This document shows, piece by piece, positions 23,630-35,543 of a DNA stretch of 64,000 nucleotides (the first letter of the stretch is position 1; every line of letters begins with the position of its first letter). A program made the translations under genes and the position numbers. The notes beneath the pieces are model-generated. The model was not told the DNA's origin. It saw only the letters and a program-made list of their open reading frames with translations, and made no database searches. The DNA is from Hofstenia miamia (Eukaryota; Xenacoelomorpha; Acoela): NCBI GenBank assembly GCA_004352715.1, contig SCFE01000073.1, positions 680,565-744,564 of the forward strand. The letters are read 5' to 3'.

Positions 23630-24497
23630 CGTTGCCTGTTGCATACTCAGTGCAAATGAAAGAAGAATATGAGAATGTGAAAAGGCTTCTCGAGATGGTT
23701 AACTACGATGAGTTTAAGTGGGATGTTTGTGGCGATTTTAAAATGCTTGCTTTTTTACTTGGATTACAAGGCGGTTACACCAAATATTCTTGTTTCCTTT
23801 GCCTGTGGGACAGCAGGGCTGATCATGAACATTACCAGAAAACTGAGTGGCCACTTTGAGAAAATTTGCAACCAGGCAAACTGAATGCAATTAGAGAGCC
23901 ACTTTTAGAGCCTGCAAAAGTGTTGGTACCTCCACTTCATATATAGCTTGGTTTGATAAAACAGTTTGTAAAAGCATTAGACCATGGCGGTGAAACATTT
24001 CAGGAAATTAGATTAATGTTTCCCAAGCTATCAGAAGCTAAAGTTAAAGGCGGCATATTTACTGGACCACAAGTAAGGAAAATACTGAAGTCGGTACAAC
24101 TTGAAAACGTGATGAGTGATGTCGAGAAAGTGGCATGGTGTGCGTTTCGTGATATAGTTAATGGATTCCTCGGTAATAATAAAGACCCAAACTACAAGCA
24201 GCTTATAGCAAACTTTTGGATAGTTATAAGAATTTAGGTTGTCGAATGTCATTAAAAATGCATTTTCTGCATTCACATTTGGATTTCTTCGTGAAAACTT
24301 GGGAAATGTGAGTGAGGAACACGGTGAAAGATTTCATCAGGACATTGCTGCAATGGAAAAAAGATACCAAGGAAGGTGGGACACTGCTATGATGGGGGAT
24401 TACATATGGTCCTTGGTGCGTAATGATCCAGGGCCGCACAGTAGGAAAGCTAGTTATTCAGTGCACTTCTCGTCGGTCAGCAAACTCTTAGTCTAAT
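23630..24497 (+). pseudogene. Transposon-associated family protein, degenerate
   Basis: Plus-strand pieces read FKMLAFLLGLQGGYTKYSCF, LCLWDSRADHEHY, then VLVPPLHI, LGLIKQFVKALD, FPKLSEAKVKGGIFTGPQ, GERFHQDIAAMEKRYQGRW and MMGDYIWSLVR. This is a repetitive-gene family I recall from arthropod and other animal genomes, which carries FxMVxFLxGLQGGFTKxPCxLCLWDSR and RYQGxxxxxMMGDYIW motifs. Its biochemical role is not known to me. There are stops at about 23857 and 23945 and a frameshift near 24235, so it is a pseudogene. It abuts a LINE fragment on its left. Confidence 0.75.
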
Positions 24498-24875
24498 CCT
24501 ACAGTAGTTTTATGTTGTTTTCTTATCTTATTCTCTTAACTGTAAAACAAGAACAAAACAAGTATATTTTTTTAATGTACAAAGTTATTGGGCAAAATAA
24601 AGCATACAACCTCTGCCTTATCGTGTTTACTTTCTATAAAAACACAAAAATATTGTAGCTTCTAAAATATTGATGCTATGCTATTTCCAATTACATTTTT
24701 GAAAGCAGGAGGAAAAATGGACTAAGAAACAATAAAAATATTCAGAGAAACAAAACTACTGTTACCCAGTGTTATCATTAAATGAATAGGAAAAATTGTT
24801 TTTATAATGTAGATTTACATTCATCTTATGTATATTCAATAAGAACTTCATCATTTAACCATATTTTTTGCAGCA

Positions 24876-25145
24876 TAAGTAAAAAAGTACAAAGCGGAAA
24901 TTATAGATATCATTTGGTACAAAGCGGGACTATAATTAAAGTTGAAAATTTTTTTGGTAATTGGAAAAAAATCAAAAGTCATATATTTTTTCATGTAGTT
25001 ATGTAGTCTATTCATCCCAATTGAATTTTGTCAATTCTATGGAACCATCATTGAATAAAAGCCAAGTCCCACTATGTACTATGGATTTTTTGCTCAAAGT
25101 CCCGCTTTGTAGGCCAAAAACCCATTTTACATAGTACTTAGCGGG
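24876..25145. repeat. Small inverted repeats with ACAAAGCGGGACT motif
   Basis: The motif tacaaagcggga is present at about 24889 (variant) and 24919 on plus. It occurs inverted at about 25098-25113 (agtcccgctttgta), with relatives agtcccactatgtac at about 25064 and tacttagcgggaact at about 25136. This could be a small fold-back element; its limits are not clear. Confidence 0.4.
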
Positions 25146-25265
25146 AACTATATATATATATTCGCTAGGTAGTATGGGATTTGCACCCCATACCCAGGGT
25201 AAATGGCCTCAGTTTTGAGTGAAATTAAAATTTTTCGAAAAATGTAGCCAGTATGTGTTTACAAC

Positions 25266-26265
25266 NNNNNNNNNNNNNNNNNNNNNNNNNNNNNNNNNNN
25301 NNNNNNNNNNNNNNNNNNNNNNNNNNNNNNNNNNNNNNNNNNNNNNNNNNNNNNNNNNNNNNNNNNNNNNNNNNNNNNNNNNNNNNNNNNNNNNNNNNNN
25401 NNNNNNNNNNNNNNNNNNNNNNNNNNNNNNNNNNNNNNNNNNNNNNNNNNNNNNNNNNNNNNNNNNNNNNNNNNNNNNNNNNNNNNNNNNNNNNNNNNNN
25501 NNNNNNNNNNNNNNNNNNNNNNNNNNNNNNNNNNNNNNNNNNNNNNNNNNNNNNNNNNNNNNNNNNNNNNNNNNNNNNNNNNNNNNNNNNNNNNNNNNNN
25601 NNNNNNNNNNNNNNNNNNNNNNNNNNNNNNNNNNNNNNNNNNNNNNNNNNNNNNNNNNNNNNNNNNNNNNNNNNNNNNNNNNNNNNNNNNNNNNNNNNNN
25701 NNNNNNNNNNNNNNNNNNNNNNNNNNNNNNNNNNNNNNNNNNNNNNNNNNNNNNNNNNNNNNNNNNNNNNNNNNNNNNNNNNNNNNNNNNNNNNNNNNNN
25801 NNNNNNNNNNNNNNNNNNNNNNNNNNNNNNNNNNNNNNNNNNNNNNNNNNNNNNNNNNNNNNNNNNNNNNNNNNNNNNNNNNNNNNNNNNNNNNNNNNNN
25901 NNNNNNNNNNNNNNNNNNNNNNNNNNNNNNNNNNNNNNNNNNNNNNNNNNNNNNNNNNNNNNNNNNNNNNNNNNNNNNNNNNNNNNNNNNNNNNNNNNNN
26001 NNNNNNNNNNNNNNNNNNNNNNNNNNNNNNNNNNNNNNNNNNNNNNNNNNNNNNNNNNNNNNNNNNNNNNNNNNNNNNNNNNNNNNNNNNNNNNNNNNNN
26101 NNNNNNNNNNNNNNNNNNNNNNNNNNNNNNNNNNNNNNNNNNNNNNNNNNNNNNNNNNNNNNNNNNNNNNNNNNNNNNNNNNNNNNNNNNNNNNNNNNNN
26201 NNNNNNNNNNNNNNNNNNNNNNNNNNNNNNNNNNNNNNNNNNNNNNNNNNNNNNNNNNNNNNNNN
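25266..26265. other. Assembly gap of exactly 1000 N
   Basis: The round length suggests a placeholder or estimated scaffold gap. The right edge runs straight into an (AT)n tract. Confidence 1.

Positions 26266-26321
<56 letters not shown>
26266..26321. repeat. (AT)n microsatellite at gap edge
   Basis: An uninterrupted AT dinucleotide repeat of about 56 bp borders the 1000 N gap and probably caused the assembly break. Confidence 0.95.
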
Positions 26322-26324
<3 letters not shown>

Positions 26325-28149
26325 CCCATTTAGCTTATATTTATGCTTAGAAAGATCCATTTCAATTTAAATTGTATATGAAAGAACTGCATTTTAGTCT
26401 GTTTTGGTACGAAAAATTACATTTTCCAGTTCCAATTAGCATTAAAATTCTATAAAAACAGTCCAGTTCCAATTCTGTTAAACTTCAGTCCTATTTCTAC
26501 CAAGCACTAGCGTGATAAAAAACCTTCCAGAAATAATCTAAAACACCAAGACTTCCTGAATACTTGTGTAAACGTGACTAAATATTGTAAAACCGTGTAT
26601 TTGAATAAGCAGACGAATTCGTCCTCATATGCAGTAGAGGGTTAAATTTAAAAAATTAATCTATTTTCTAAAAAACTAAATTTAGCTGAAAATGTTTAAC
26701 AAAGAGTCAAAGATATCTCTTTGCAACAACACAAATCCACTTCTAAATAAAAAATTCAGGGTTGCATTCCAAGTACTTAATAAAAAATCATTTCTAAGAT
26801 TCATGAAGAAATTTTATTTGACTCATTTGCAAATTTTGCAGAGTAATTAATTGAATAAACAAAAAAATTGAAAAAGTCAGCGTAATTCTATTTAACATGA
26901 TTTGATTTTATCTTGTTATATTTACAAAATCACGTATAGTAAAGAAGCATACACATATTTCTAATTTAAATAAATTTGCCAGCTTAGTGAACTAAAAATC
27001 ACATATGGCCATCGCGCAAAAATTTTCAGCAAATTAGAAAATTTTAAATTATTATTATTTGAATAATATTGCAATTAACATTAAAATTTACTACAATAAC
27101 ATAATTATGTTAATTTTTAATACATTCGGGAATTTACAATCCATGAGTACAAATTGAAATATAGGGACACTATTTCAGAATATTTGATGTAATTGATAAA
27201 TGTGAGTTTTGCTTGAATATACTCGAAATTAAATGGAAACTGATAATTTATCAAACTGAAAATTTGCAATTTTAACTGTAGACAGGACGATAATGTGAAA
27301 TTGTCTTAATGTGTGTATAAATTATTATCACTTGAACTTCTTAGCAGTGATCAGTAATAATTATTAGTTCATTATCAACGTTTTAATCAATTCAAATCGT
27401 AAATGCGTTTGAAACGAAACTAGGTGTTCATTATTCTTATTTCCGACTCCGCTTAACATCTATTTTGAATTCGTAAATGCTCATAATAATATAATAATAA
27501 TATTATTTCAAATAAAACCTATAAAAAATACTTAATACAAAATAAAATACAAATTTAGCACTAAATTATTTAAGAATGGTTGCCATACTAGTGCTGGAGG
27601 CGCTCTTTATACTGTCAATCATTGTAATATAGACGCAGATAAAATGAAGCAGCGAGATGGGTGGTCAATGTTTCAATGAATATCACGAATTTGCAAAAGT
27701 AGCCATCAAAATTCATATGAATACCTGTGAAGAACATGCTAAAATCAGCTTAAACTTGCGGAAGACTATAAAATTGATCCTATGATAAAGAGTACTCTTG
27801 CATTCAATACAAATCGCATAAGAAGATGAAACCCAAGTGAATAAGATTGACAACGTGATAACTTTTAACAACTTCAGAAAACAATCAAATGAAGTCACAG
27901 CTAGGGAATAACTGAATGCTCTGGAACTAGATTTTGTAAAAACAGATTAATTTCCTCATTATCAGAGAGATATTTAAAAACAAGTTCAGAAAGAACATGG
28001 TCAGAATAGACATACTGTATTAATCAATGCCCGCGTTTTTCATTTGCAATCCCTTACTTTTGCTAGTAATTAATAAATTTATTAATTCAAATTATATCAA
28101 TTAAGTGCATTTATTTTTTGAAGATTGTATTAATTAAATTATTGTTGCC
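26322..28149. other. AT-rich non-coding stretch
   Basis: No gene or element is recognised. Frames are short and lack family motifs. Confidence 0.4.
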
Positions 28150-30315
28150 AATTATTACTGTAAGCTTAATATCCTTTATTAGTTTGTTGCATTGGTTTTT
28201 CGTTAATTGTTCTGAATATAAAAATCTTTGTAGTTTAATACCTCTTACATCAATTAAATTGTTGAAGAATTGTATTATGTCTTAACTGTTTGGTGTGCTG
28301 CTCGGGCTATCGTGTTAAATGAATGATTTATTTTATTAAAGCTATAAAAGTCTATTCTATTCTTGTGTTTTAATCTTTATAACATGCTTAAGGTGTTCGA
28401 AAATGTGTATTTCATAAATAGTTATTATATTTACTTCTATGAATAACTGTTTAGTTGTATAAGTAGAGTTTTTAAAGTTTATGATCCTGATTATCTTTTC
28501 CGAGTGCTTTTCTAGTCTTAAATAATCTATCCCTGCCAGGTGAACTTACTTGAATATTTGTATCGTCAACAAACAGGTAGACCGATGCAGTTAAGAGTTT
28601 AGGAAGGTCATTCATGTACATTAAGAATAGTAATGGTCCAAGAATTTAGCCTTGTGGCACACCACATGTTATTTCTCTTAGTTTTGAATCTGTTGAGTCT
28701 ATTGAAACACATTGGTATCGATTTTCTAGATAATTTTCAAATTAATTAAAAATGTGCCCTTTAATGCCGTATTTATATATCTTATTTAATAACAATTTAT
28801 GATCTATTGTATCAAAAGATTTTCTTGGGGCAATTACTTTCATTATCGCTAAAATTGTGTTATAGCGAGGTCGAAACCCAAATTGATTTTGATTTATTAA
28901 ATTGTACTTATTTATAAATTTAAATACTCTATTGTATATTAGTCTTTCAAACATTTTACTAAAAATTTTCAATAGTGAAATTGGTCTATAATTTGAGGGA
29001 TCATTTGTGTCCCCTGATTTATAAACAGGTATTATTTTAGCTATTTTCATTTTGTTCGGAAAACAGACGTTTGAATAGAGAGATTTAGTATTGCAGTTAA
29101 AGGATTTAAAATTGCTGGGAAGATAGCTTTCACAACATCAACACCTGCATATGATTTAAATTTTAATTGATTTACAATATATTTCAGTTCAGAGTTTGAA
29201 ATGGGGCATAAAGACATAGACTCAAGATTATTATCAATGACAGAAGACTTCGCGTAGGCAGGAATACTTTCAGCCGTAGGGGAACCAATGCTTCCAAAAA
29301 ATGAATTGAAATCATTACTTACCTTATCCATATTCTGGTTGAACGTAGTTGACAATTTCATCTTTTTTTATTCCCTGTAATCATATTTAAGAATGAGTAG
29401 AACTGTTTGGAACCTTTTGCAAAAGAATTCAGTTTTTTAGTATAATAACTGCGCTTAGCATTTCGGATTATTGAAACAACCCTATTTCTGATATTAGAAA
29501 ATCTGCACTTAAAAGAATGCTCTCAGTGATAAGCCTTGATTCCATAGCTTTATATGAAATAGATAAATATAATCCAACACCATCTTTCTTATTTATTCTA
29601 GGTTGTGATATTAACGGATAGAAACCTTCGATGTCATATAATCTAATATCATCATGTTGCTTGATACAAGTTTCCGTAACGCACAAAGCTGTAATATTTG
29701 GATGGGTCTCAATAAATGCTTCAAAAGAAACAAAAATTTTGTTCAGTGATCTTACATTTAAGTGAATGAATTTTAATTTATTACTCACTATTTGTTTATT
29801 ATTTGTAACATTTAGGTTATTAGAATTACAGTTAAACTCGTTTGAATTAAATGGATCATTTTTACTTTTATTTTTATTATATCTGTTTGTCTGTAAACTA
29901 TTTAAAAAACCTGAATATCTTCCAGAGAGAAATTTTTTCTGTTGTCTTTAGAATCAATCAAACATATCTTTCTTCGTGGGTCCAAACTCTCTTGACATCG
30001 TCCAATTTTCTAAGTTCAGAAAACACCTTGAAACATTAGCTAGTCATGTCATTATTGAAGAACACACCTTTCTCCGAAGTTCTTTTATTTTTCTTTAACC
30101 GGTGTTTTGTATCTCTTTGAACAAACTTAGCGATTATGGTAGGACATCGATTATTCTTAGCAGGAAGCCGATGAGAGACCGATATATCGTCAACATTGAT
30201 GGGGCGCACTTACTCACTGCTTCAGCAACAACTCTGTAAATATTCTCATCTTTCTTCATTGGTATTCTTGATATCTCACATTGTCTCTCCTGCCATACTG
30301 CTCCCGCCATTTTAA
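28150..30315 (-). pseudogene. Non-LTR retrotransposon (ORF1 + EN + RT), decayed
   Basis: Read on the minus strand, from 30315: an ORF1 remnant (MAGAVWQERQCEISRI, then in another frame DISVSHRLPAKNN and IIAKFVQRDT). An AP-endonuclease N-terminus follows (29788-29468: LKFIHLNVRSLNK, CVTETCIKQHDD, KDGVGLYLS). A linker (AKRSYYTKKLNSFAKGSKQF) precedes RT (29361-28742: KIIPVYKSGD, NYRPISLLKIFSKMFERLIY, QNQFGFRP). Then comes CGVPQG-stop-ILGPLLF and FVDDTNI near 28590-28680, and C-terminal remnants to about 28350. Most of the endonuclease is deleted, the PQG box has a stop and ORF1 is frameshifted. The architecture is jockey/CR1-like. Confidence 0.85.
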
Positions 30316-31165
30316 ATTAAAATTAATATGGGAATTATTGTTTATACTTATCTGTTCGAGTGAGGTAATAGTGCGGTACAAAGTAGATATCTTTGACGCT
30401 AAACAAAAACCATAAAGAAATTCTCTATCCCAAAAAGTTTTAAGGGATTCGAACTGGTAACCAAACTTTCACCTAGCAGGGGCCATTTTCATTTGAACAT
30501 TCCAATTCATGGTAGTTACCATTAATGGTAATAGTGGAATCGCGACTTTTAGACATTACAACTGAAATCCAATAAACTGTATAATAAACAGACAAATAGC
30601 ATTTCAATATGCACCCCTAATATAAAGCAATCCATAGTAAATTGTTACTTGGGAGGAAGGAGGTGGAGGTTGTAATAATGATTTATTTAAAGATTTTATT
30701 TGCCTTCTACTATCTTATTTTTTCGCCAATAGCACAAGAATATAACAGGCCAGTTTTATACAATATAATTTCGAGCAAAAATTGAAGGGTATAGCCATAG
30801 ATATATTCAATGTATATTCAACAATAGAAAATATCACTACGAATGCCATTCTATTAACAATAAAGTTTTGACCTAATTCATTTAATAAGTTAATTAAATT
30901 TAATTAACAATGACATTACACGGCAGATTTTAAAATGTGAACTTGATCCCAATCGAACATTATAATTAAGTGTAATAATAACTTATCAAGTACACTTGAC
31001 AATATCTTAATTTTTGAACCCTAAGTAAATTCCACTAATAACGCAATTACTGAAACTGCTTCATTCATTAAATGAATTTAAAATAAAAAATGCATACATT
31101 CTGTAAATCTGCAAATTTAGAGGGCATGAGGGTAGATTCAGTCAAGTACCTCCCTGAATAATATA
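30316..31165. other. Non-coding stretch, no element recognised
   Basis: Short frames only; no repeats or RNA genes are visible. Confidence 0.35.
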
Positions 31166-31550
31166 GGGTTGTCAGATAAGTTTTTTCCAAACAAAGCAAT
31201 ATTGCTTATTCATACTGCATTTATTATACAAATTCAATGATAAGAAAAGCAAAAAAATCATTCAATATAATCGCCATTGGCGCTCACAATCTTTTGCCAC
31301 CTTTTGGGCAGGATGTCATTACGTTCAAGCTCCATCTTGATTTCAAATGCTCTATCTGCGAGTAATTGCTATTTCATTAAAAAAAATTCAAAACTGCATA
31401 GATATTTAGAATTAAAAGCATTCAAAAAGCTGCTATAACAAAATCTGCATCTATGTTTAGTCTGTTGCTATTTCAAATTTCAGTGTGAATGGTCCTATAT
31501 TTCAAAAGATATAAAGGATTTTGTATGGGAAAAAACTTATCTGACAACCC
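31166..31550 (-). mobile_element. Internally deleted mariner element (385 bp)
   Basis: Terminal inverted repeats gggttgtcagataagtttttt (left) and aaaaaacttatctgacaaccc (right) are perfect over about 21 bp and flanked by TA on both sides, the Tc1/mariner target duplication. On the minus strand at about 31255-31345 the interior encodes the transposase C-terminus ending LPKRWQKIVSANGDYIE and a stop, a mariner-family signature. The rest of the transposase is missing, so it is non-autonomous. Confidence 0.9.
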
Positions 31551-31767
31551 TATATTTTGCATAGACTCTACTGGTTGAGATAACACATTGAAAAAGAGTG
31601 CATTTTCATGGTAACAGTAATCAAGTGCCGTCCTAGAAAATTTTGTTTCACATTTTTTCCTGGAATTGTTATAAAACGATTATTTGAATAGAAGTTATGC
31701 AAACTATATTCGTATATTTCAAACTTAGTTATTTGTGAGTATCTCCACAAAAATTTTGATGATCATG

Positions 31768-34737
31768 CAGGCTTTCCGTTTATTGTAAATTTGGACAATA
31801 AATTATTGCAATATTGAAATTTTTGACCACAAATAATTGCAATTATTGAAAATTATTGTAAAATATTTCAACTCCTTGCATAACTAATATCTAAATTACT
31901 GTAGTAGCAGTAACACTGGCAATGCACTGAAAGATGTATAAAAAGGTGGTTATACACACAAAAACACAAATCAAGGAAACGAATTTATTGCCAAACAATC
32001 TGTTGACGGTGGCTGCTTTCCAAAAGTTCTTGAATATTTTTAAGAATACGGCTTCTTCCAAGCTGGTTGGATTCATGCGGTGTCTATTTAGTGGCACGAT
32101 GTTCTTCGTTTCACCGAATAGACGCTCTACCCGATTTGAAGTAGGAGGGATAAATTCCAGGTCTTTCTGCCCGCCGCTTAGATCCATTCGTGCTCGTTTG
32201 AGGGCTCTTTCGGCAAAGTAGAATTACAATCTACTAATACCACGTCCTCAGGGTTTTCCTCTTTAAGGCATTCCACTGACCTCTGTTCAGCCAATGTTAA
32301 GTCGCTAGTTTTACCTTCAATAACTTTTTGGATGCCGGACTCAAAATCAAATCGGGTGAATGCACTATTGCTGCACGAGAGTGGAGATATTCTGTAACAA
32401 TAAAATGACAACAGTAGAAAGATTTGTCATACAGTTGTAACGCTTTGGTCACTGACTCAAAATCTTCCAATTTTCTTCAAATCGCGAACTTGCGCATTTT
32501 CCAAAGGCGAAAGTAGCATGCCTATAAAATGCTCGTCATTGATGAATGATTCATTCAAAATGGGGAGTAGTTTGAGATATTGCTCTATCAAAAAATGTCA
32601 AACTCCGTCTTGTGTCATTGCGTTTAACTGCACAAATATCTGTTTGAGACATAAGTTTTGCTGCACCTTGCAATAGTGTTCCATTCAAATCCGATATCAG
32701 GTAATTTGAAAATTGAAGTGGTTGTATTTGATTAACAGTAGGAGTACATTTAAGAAGTGAAAATAACTTTTTCCCCTTAAAGCGGAAATAATTTTTCCCT
32801 TAAACTTTTTTTCCCTAAAGAAAGCACATGAACCATCGTTCGTGGCATTTGAAGCATTTTCGATTCTTTCGACAACAATTGACCAAAGTGAAATTTTGCA
32901 AATTTTTGCTAATTTACGAAATTTTTCAGTTTTTTTGTTTTGAGGTTTGGTGTACTCAATGTATGTGCATACCTCCCCTCCCCCTGAGCCACGACGGTTT
33001 AATCAGATCTTGTTCATAGCTATTTTATATGAATTGATTTGATATATGACTTGGCATTTGATTGGAACACCACCTTTCAAAGTCGTACGCTTGCGCATAA
33101 CTTCAGAAATCTTATCGACTAGTGTTTCCCATTGCCGCAAAAGTTTGACAACGGCTAGATTTAATCGATGGCTCGCACAACCTACAAGAGGGAAATTCAG
33201 CTTATCTGCAATGGGTTTATTCGTCGAACAATTGTCACCTACCTACAGGCTTCGGCGATATCAACATTGCAAATCCAAACTTATTATTTTTCAATAAATT
33301 TTGATAATTTTTACAATTAACTATTAATTTTTGAAATTGCATATTCAGAATTCTTGGCTGTTTTAACAGCAATTTTGCTACGCGGTACATGCAGTATGTG
33401 CAGTACCCTTAATTGAAGGGCCTTCAAGGTAAAATGTTGGCGATAGCAATGCGATACACTGTAAAAAAACATCTGCAAAATAGATGTTGCAGAAGCCTGC
33501 ACTTACCAGATAGATCACCTGATCCAGGCTAGCATCCAAACCAAGATCGGCTTCGTCCTGCAGAGGCGAAAATGAAATCAGTGGGCAACAAAACGTGTTA
33601 TTTTTCGCATAACAAGCATATAATCTTACATAATGCGTAGTACCTTCCGACCAGCCATCAAGCATAAGCCCATATTTGCTTGGCAAATCGTTCGCTATTT
33701 TCTTCTCCGTTTCCTATGTGACCAAATTCATATACTTCATCAACGTCTTGACTGATATAGGCTTCAAATTGGTGTATTTCCTAACCAATTCCTTTTCACA
33801 AAAGGAAAATTCACAACTCTCTGCAAGTCCATTCAAGCCAGGCATATATGCTAGAAGCCTTAGGCCACGGTTAGACTAGGTGATTGGTTAAAAGTGATCT
33901 GTCACTTTTGACAGCGTTGCACGTCTAACCACCCTAGATAATTAGCAATGTGACGATCACAAAGAAATCGAACGCGCACGATTTCTTCGTGATCGTCACA
34001 TCGCTAATTATCTCGGGTGGTTAGACGTGCGATACACACAAAATGTGATAGATCACTTTTGAGCAAATCACTAGTCTAACCGTGGCCTTAGAAGGAATAA
34101 ATTCAGAAAGTAAGGCTTGCATTTCAGATTTGTAATTGGGATGCTTCGTACGGATTGGTGACCTTAAATTTGCGTAACCACTCCGTATATTTTGTTTGCG
34201 TTTTGCACCGCATTTGCATACAAATGTTGTTGCTTGAGCATCCGGTGCCCCTTCTGCCGTAAAATAAAAATCTACAACACTCTTTGTAGTAAAGTTCATA
34301 ACAACCGAATTCCGTGAAAAATAAAATGAAATGCCAGCAAATACAGTGCTGTATCGATAACCGTGTGAGTGAGTTTGTTTCGTTGCGTTCAACATTCAGC
34401 AATTATTTGAGCAATCATGCTGATTTGTTTACCCAGTTCTTTAATTGTACATGGATTTGAAGGATTAGTTAGGAGGGCTTTGATTTTTCTCGTGCTTTGA
34501 TTTGACGAAGCAAGATGTTTTTTCCTTTTGAGTAAAGCTAAACCCCGGGCGGGAATAGGTTACCACAAGACGACACGTACGTAATGATCAATAATTGTCA
34601 CAATAATTGTTACAATAATTGTCAATATTTTTTCTTCAACAATAAACAATTGCAATACTTTTTCCTTGAACAATACAATTATTGCACCAATATTATTGAC
34701 AATTATTGTATTGTTAATACAATAAACGGAAAGCATG
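31768..34737 (-). mobile_element. hAT-family DNA transposon, inactive
   Basis: The ends are caggctttccgtttattg (left) and caataaacggaaagcatg (right), imperfect inverted repeats. Candidate 8-bp target duplications are TGATCATG and GGTTCATG (6 of 8 identical). On the minus strand the transposase runs from a BED-type zinc finger (about 34395-34100: FVCKCGAKRKQ, GYANLRSPIRTKHP) through YGLMLDGWSEGTTHYV (about 33640-33686) to a C-terminal dimerisation region (32187-31891: TSNRVERLFGET, RHRMNPTSLEEAVFLK). Frameshifts break the frame and a 225-bp palindromic MITE sits inside it at 33863-34087. Confidence 0.85.
33863..34087. mobile_element. Palindromic MITE (225 bp), TTA target duplication
   Basis: The element starts ggccacggttagactag and ends ctagtctaaccgtggcc. 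The two halves are nearly complete reverse complements meeting near 33975 (atgtgacgatcac...gtgatcgtcacat). It is flanked by TTA on both sides (33860-33862 and 34088-34090), a target duplication typical of PIF/Harbinger-type elements. It interrupts the hAT transposase frame after the BED finger, so it inserted after the hAT element. Confidence 0.9.
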
Positions 34738-34745
34738 GGTTCATG

Positions 34746-35495
34746 TTTACACACATGACTGGTAGCCTTTTAATTCAATATCGTGTTTAATTTCTGAAAT
34801 AGATTTTTCTATTTGTTTTTTGTTCCAATATTTACGTCAAAGATCCGCAATTTTATATGTTTACATAGATTATGAAAGAACTGCATCCCGCGCCCACTTC
34901 TAAAACTGAGCCTGGCAGTGATAAACTAAAATACTACTAATGTATTTGTTGTAAACTGTTCAATAGTTGCTTATTGTTTAAATGATTCCCAATATTAAAT
35001 GGAACTTGAATTAGAGAAACTAATATTTGATATATAATAGAACAATTCTTTACATAAATTTAGATTATTGTATGATGAATGGCTATTTATATCGAATAAG
35101 GAACCGTGTTTTTTTCATTGATAAATATTTGTTTGCATACTATGCTCCCATTGCCAATCTTATAATATAAAATTTCTTAAGACAGCATAATTATAAACTC
35201 ATCAAAATTACAGTGTGAAGCATGATTGTATCAAATCAATCTTTTTCGGTATTTCAAAATATAATGAATTGCTCCCATATGATCACATTGACAGAATCTT
35301 AAATACTAAAATTATGACGTCACAACTTGCCTGAAGTATCTCAGCTGTTATATACACGTCATTGAGGAAAGCAATAGTAGCTTCATTGCATAGAATGTAA
35401 TCTTATCATAAAGTATAACTTGTCAAATTATGTTTAAAATGCGTCGTTTCTATGAATTTGTTTCATACCTACTACATTTAAATTTATTTTATTTA
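34746..35495. other. Sequence upstream of the cyclin start; no gene seen
   Basis: It contains the presumed 5' region or 5'UTR intron of the cyclin. An acceptor (atttatttag) ends at 35496, four bases before the start codon. No TATA or other promoter element can be assigned with confidence. Confidence 0.35.
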
Positions 35496-35500
35496 GAATT

Positions 35501-35543
35501 ATGGACGAAGAGTACTTTTACAGAGATTTGGAATCCGAAATGT
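35501..35543 (+). CDS. Cyclin exon 1 (start codon)
   Basis: It encodes MDEEYFYRDLESEM plus one base, then the donor gtaagc. An acceptor (atttag) lies four bases before ATG. Phase 1 matches exon 2. Short and without a domain, it is the least certain exon together with exon 2. Confidence 0.6.

Noticed and set aside
25209-26370. Three ~365-383 codon frames on both strands
   Set aside because: They are made of unknown residues across the 1000 N gap plus an AT repeat.
30420-30470. ggattcgaact resembling a tRNA T-loop
   Set aside because: No acceptor, D or anticodon stems can be formed around it; a similar string at 12267 also fails.
31934-32221. 95-codon plus-strand frame
   Set aside because: It is antisense to the hAT transposase C-terminus and has no independent support.
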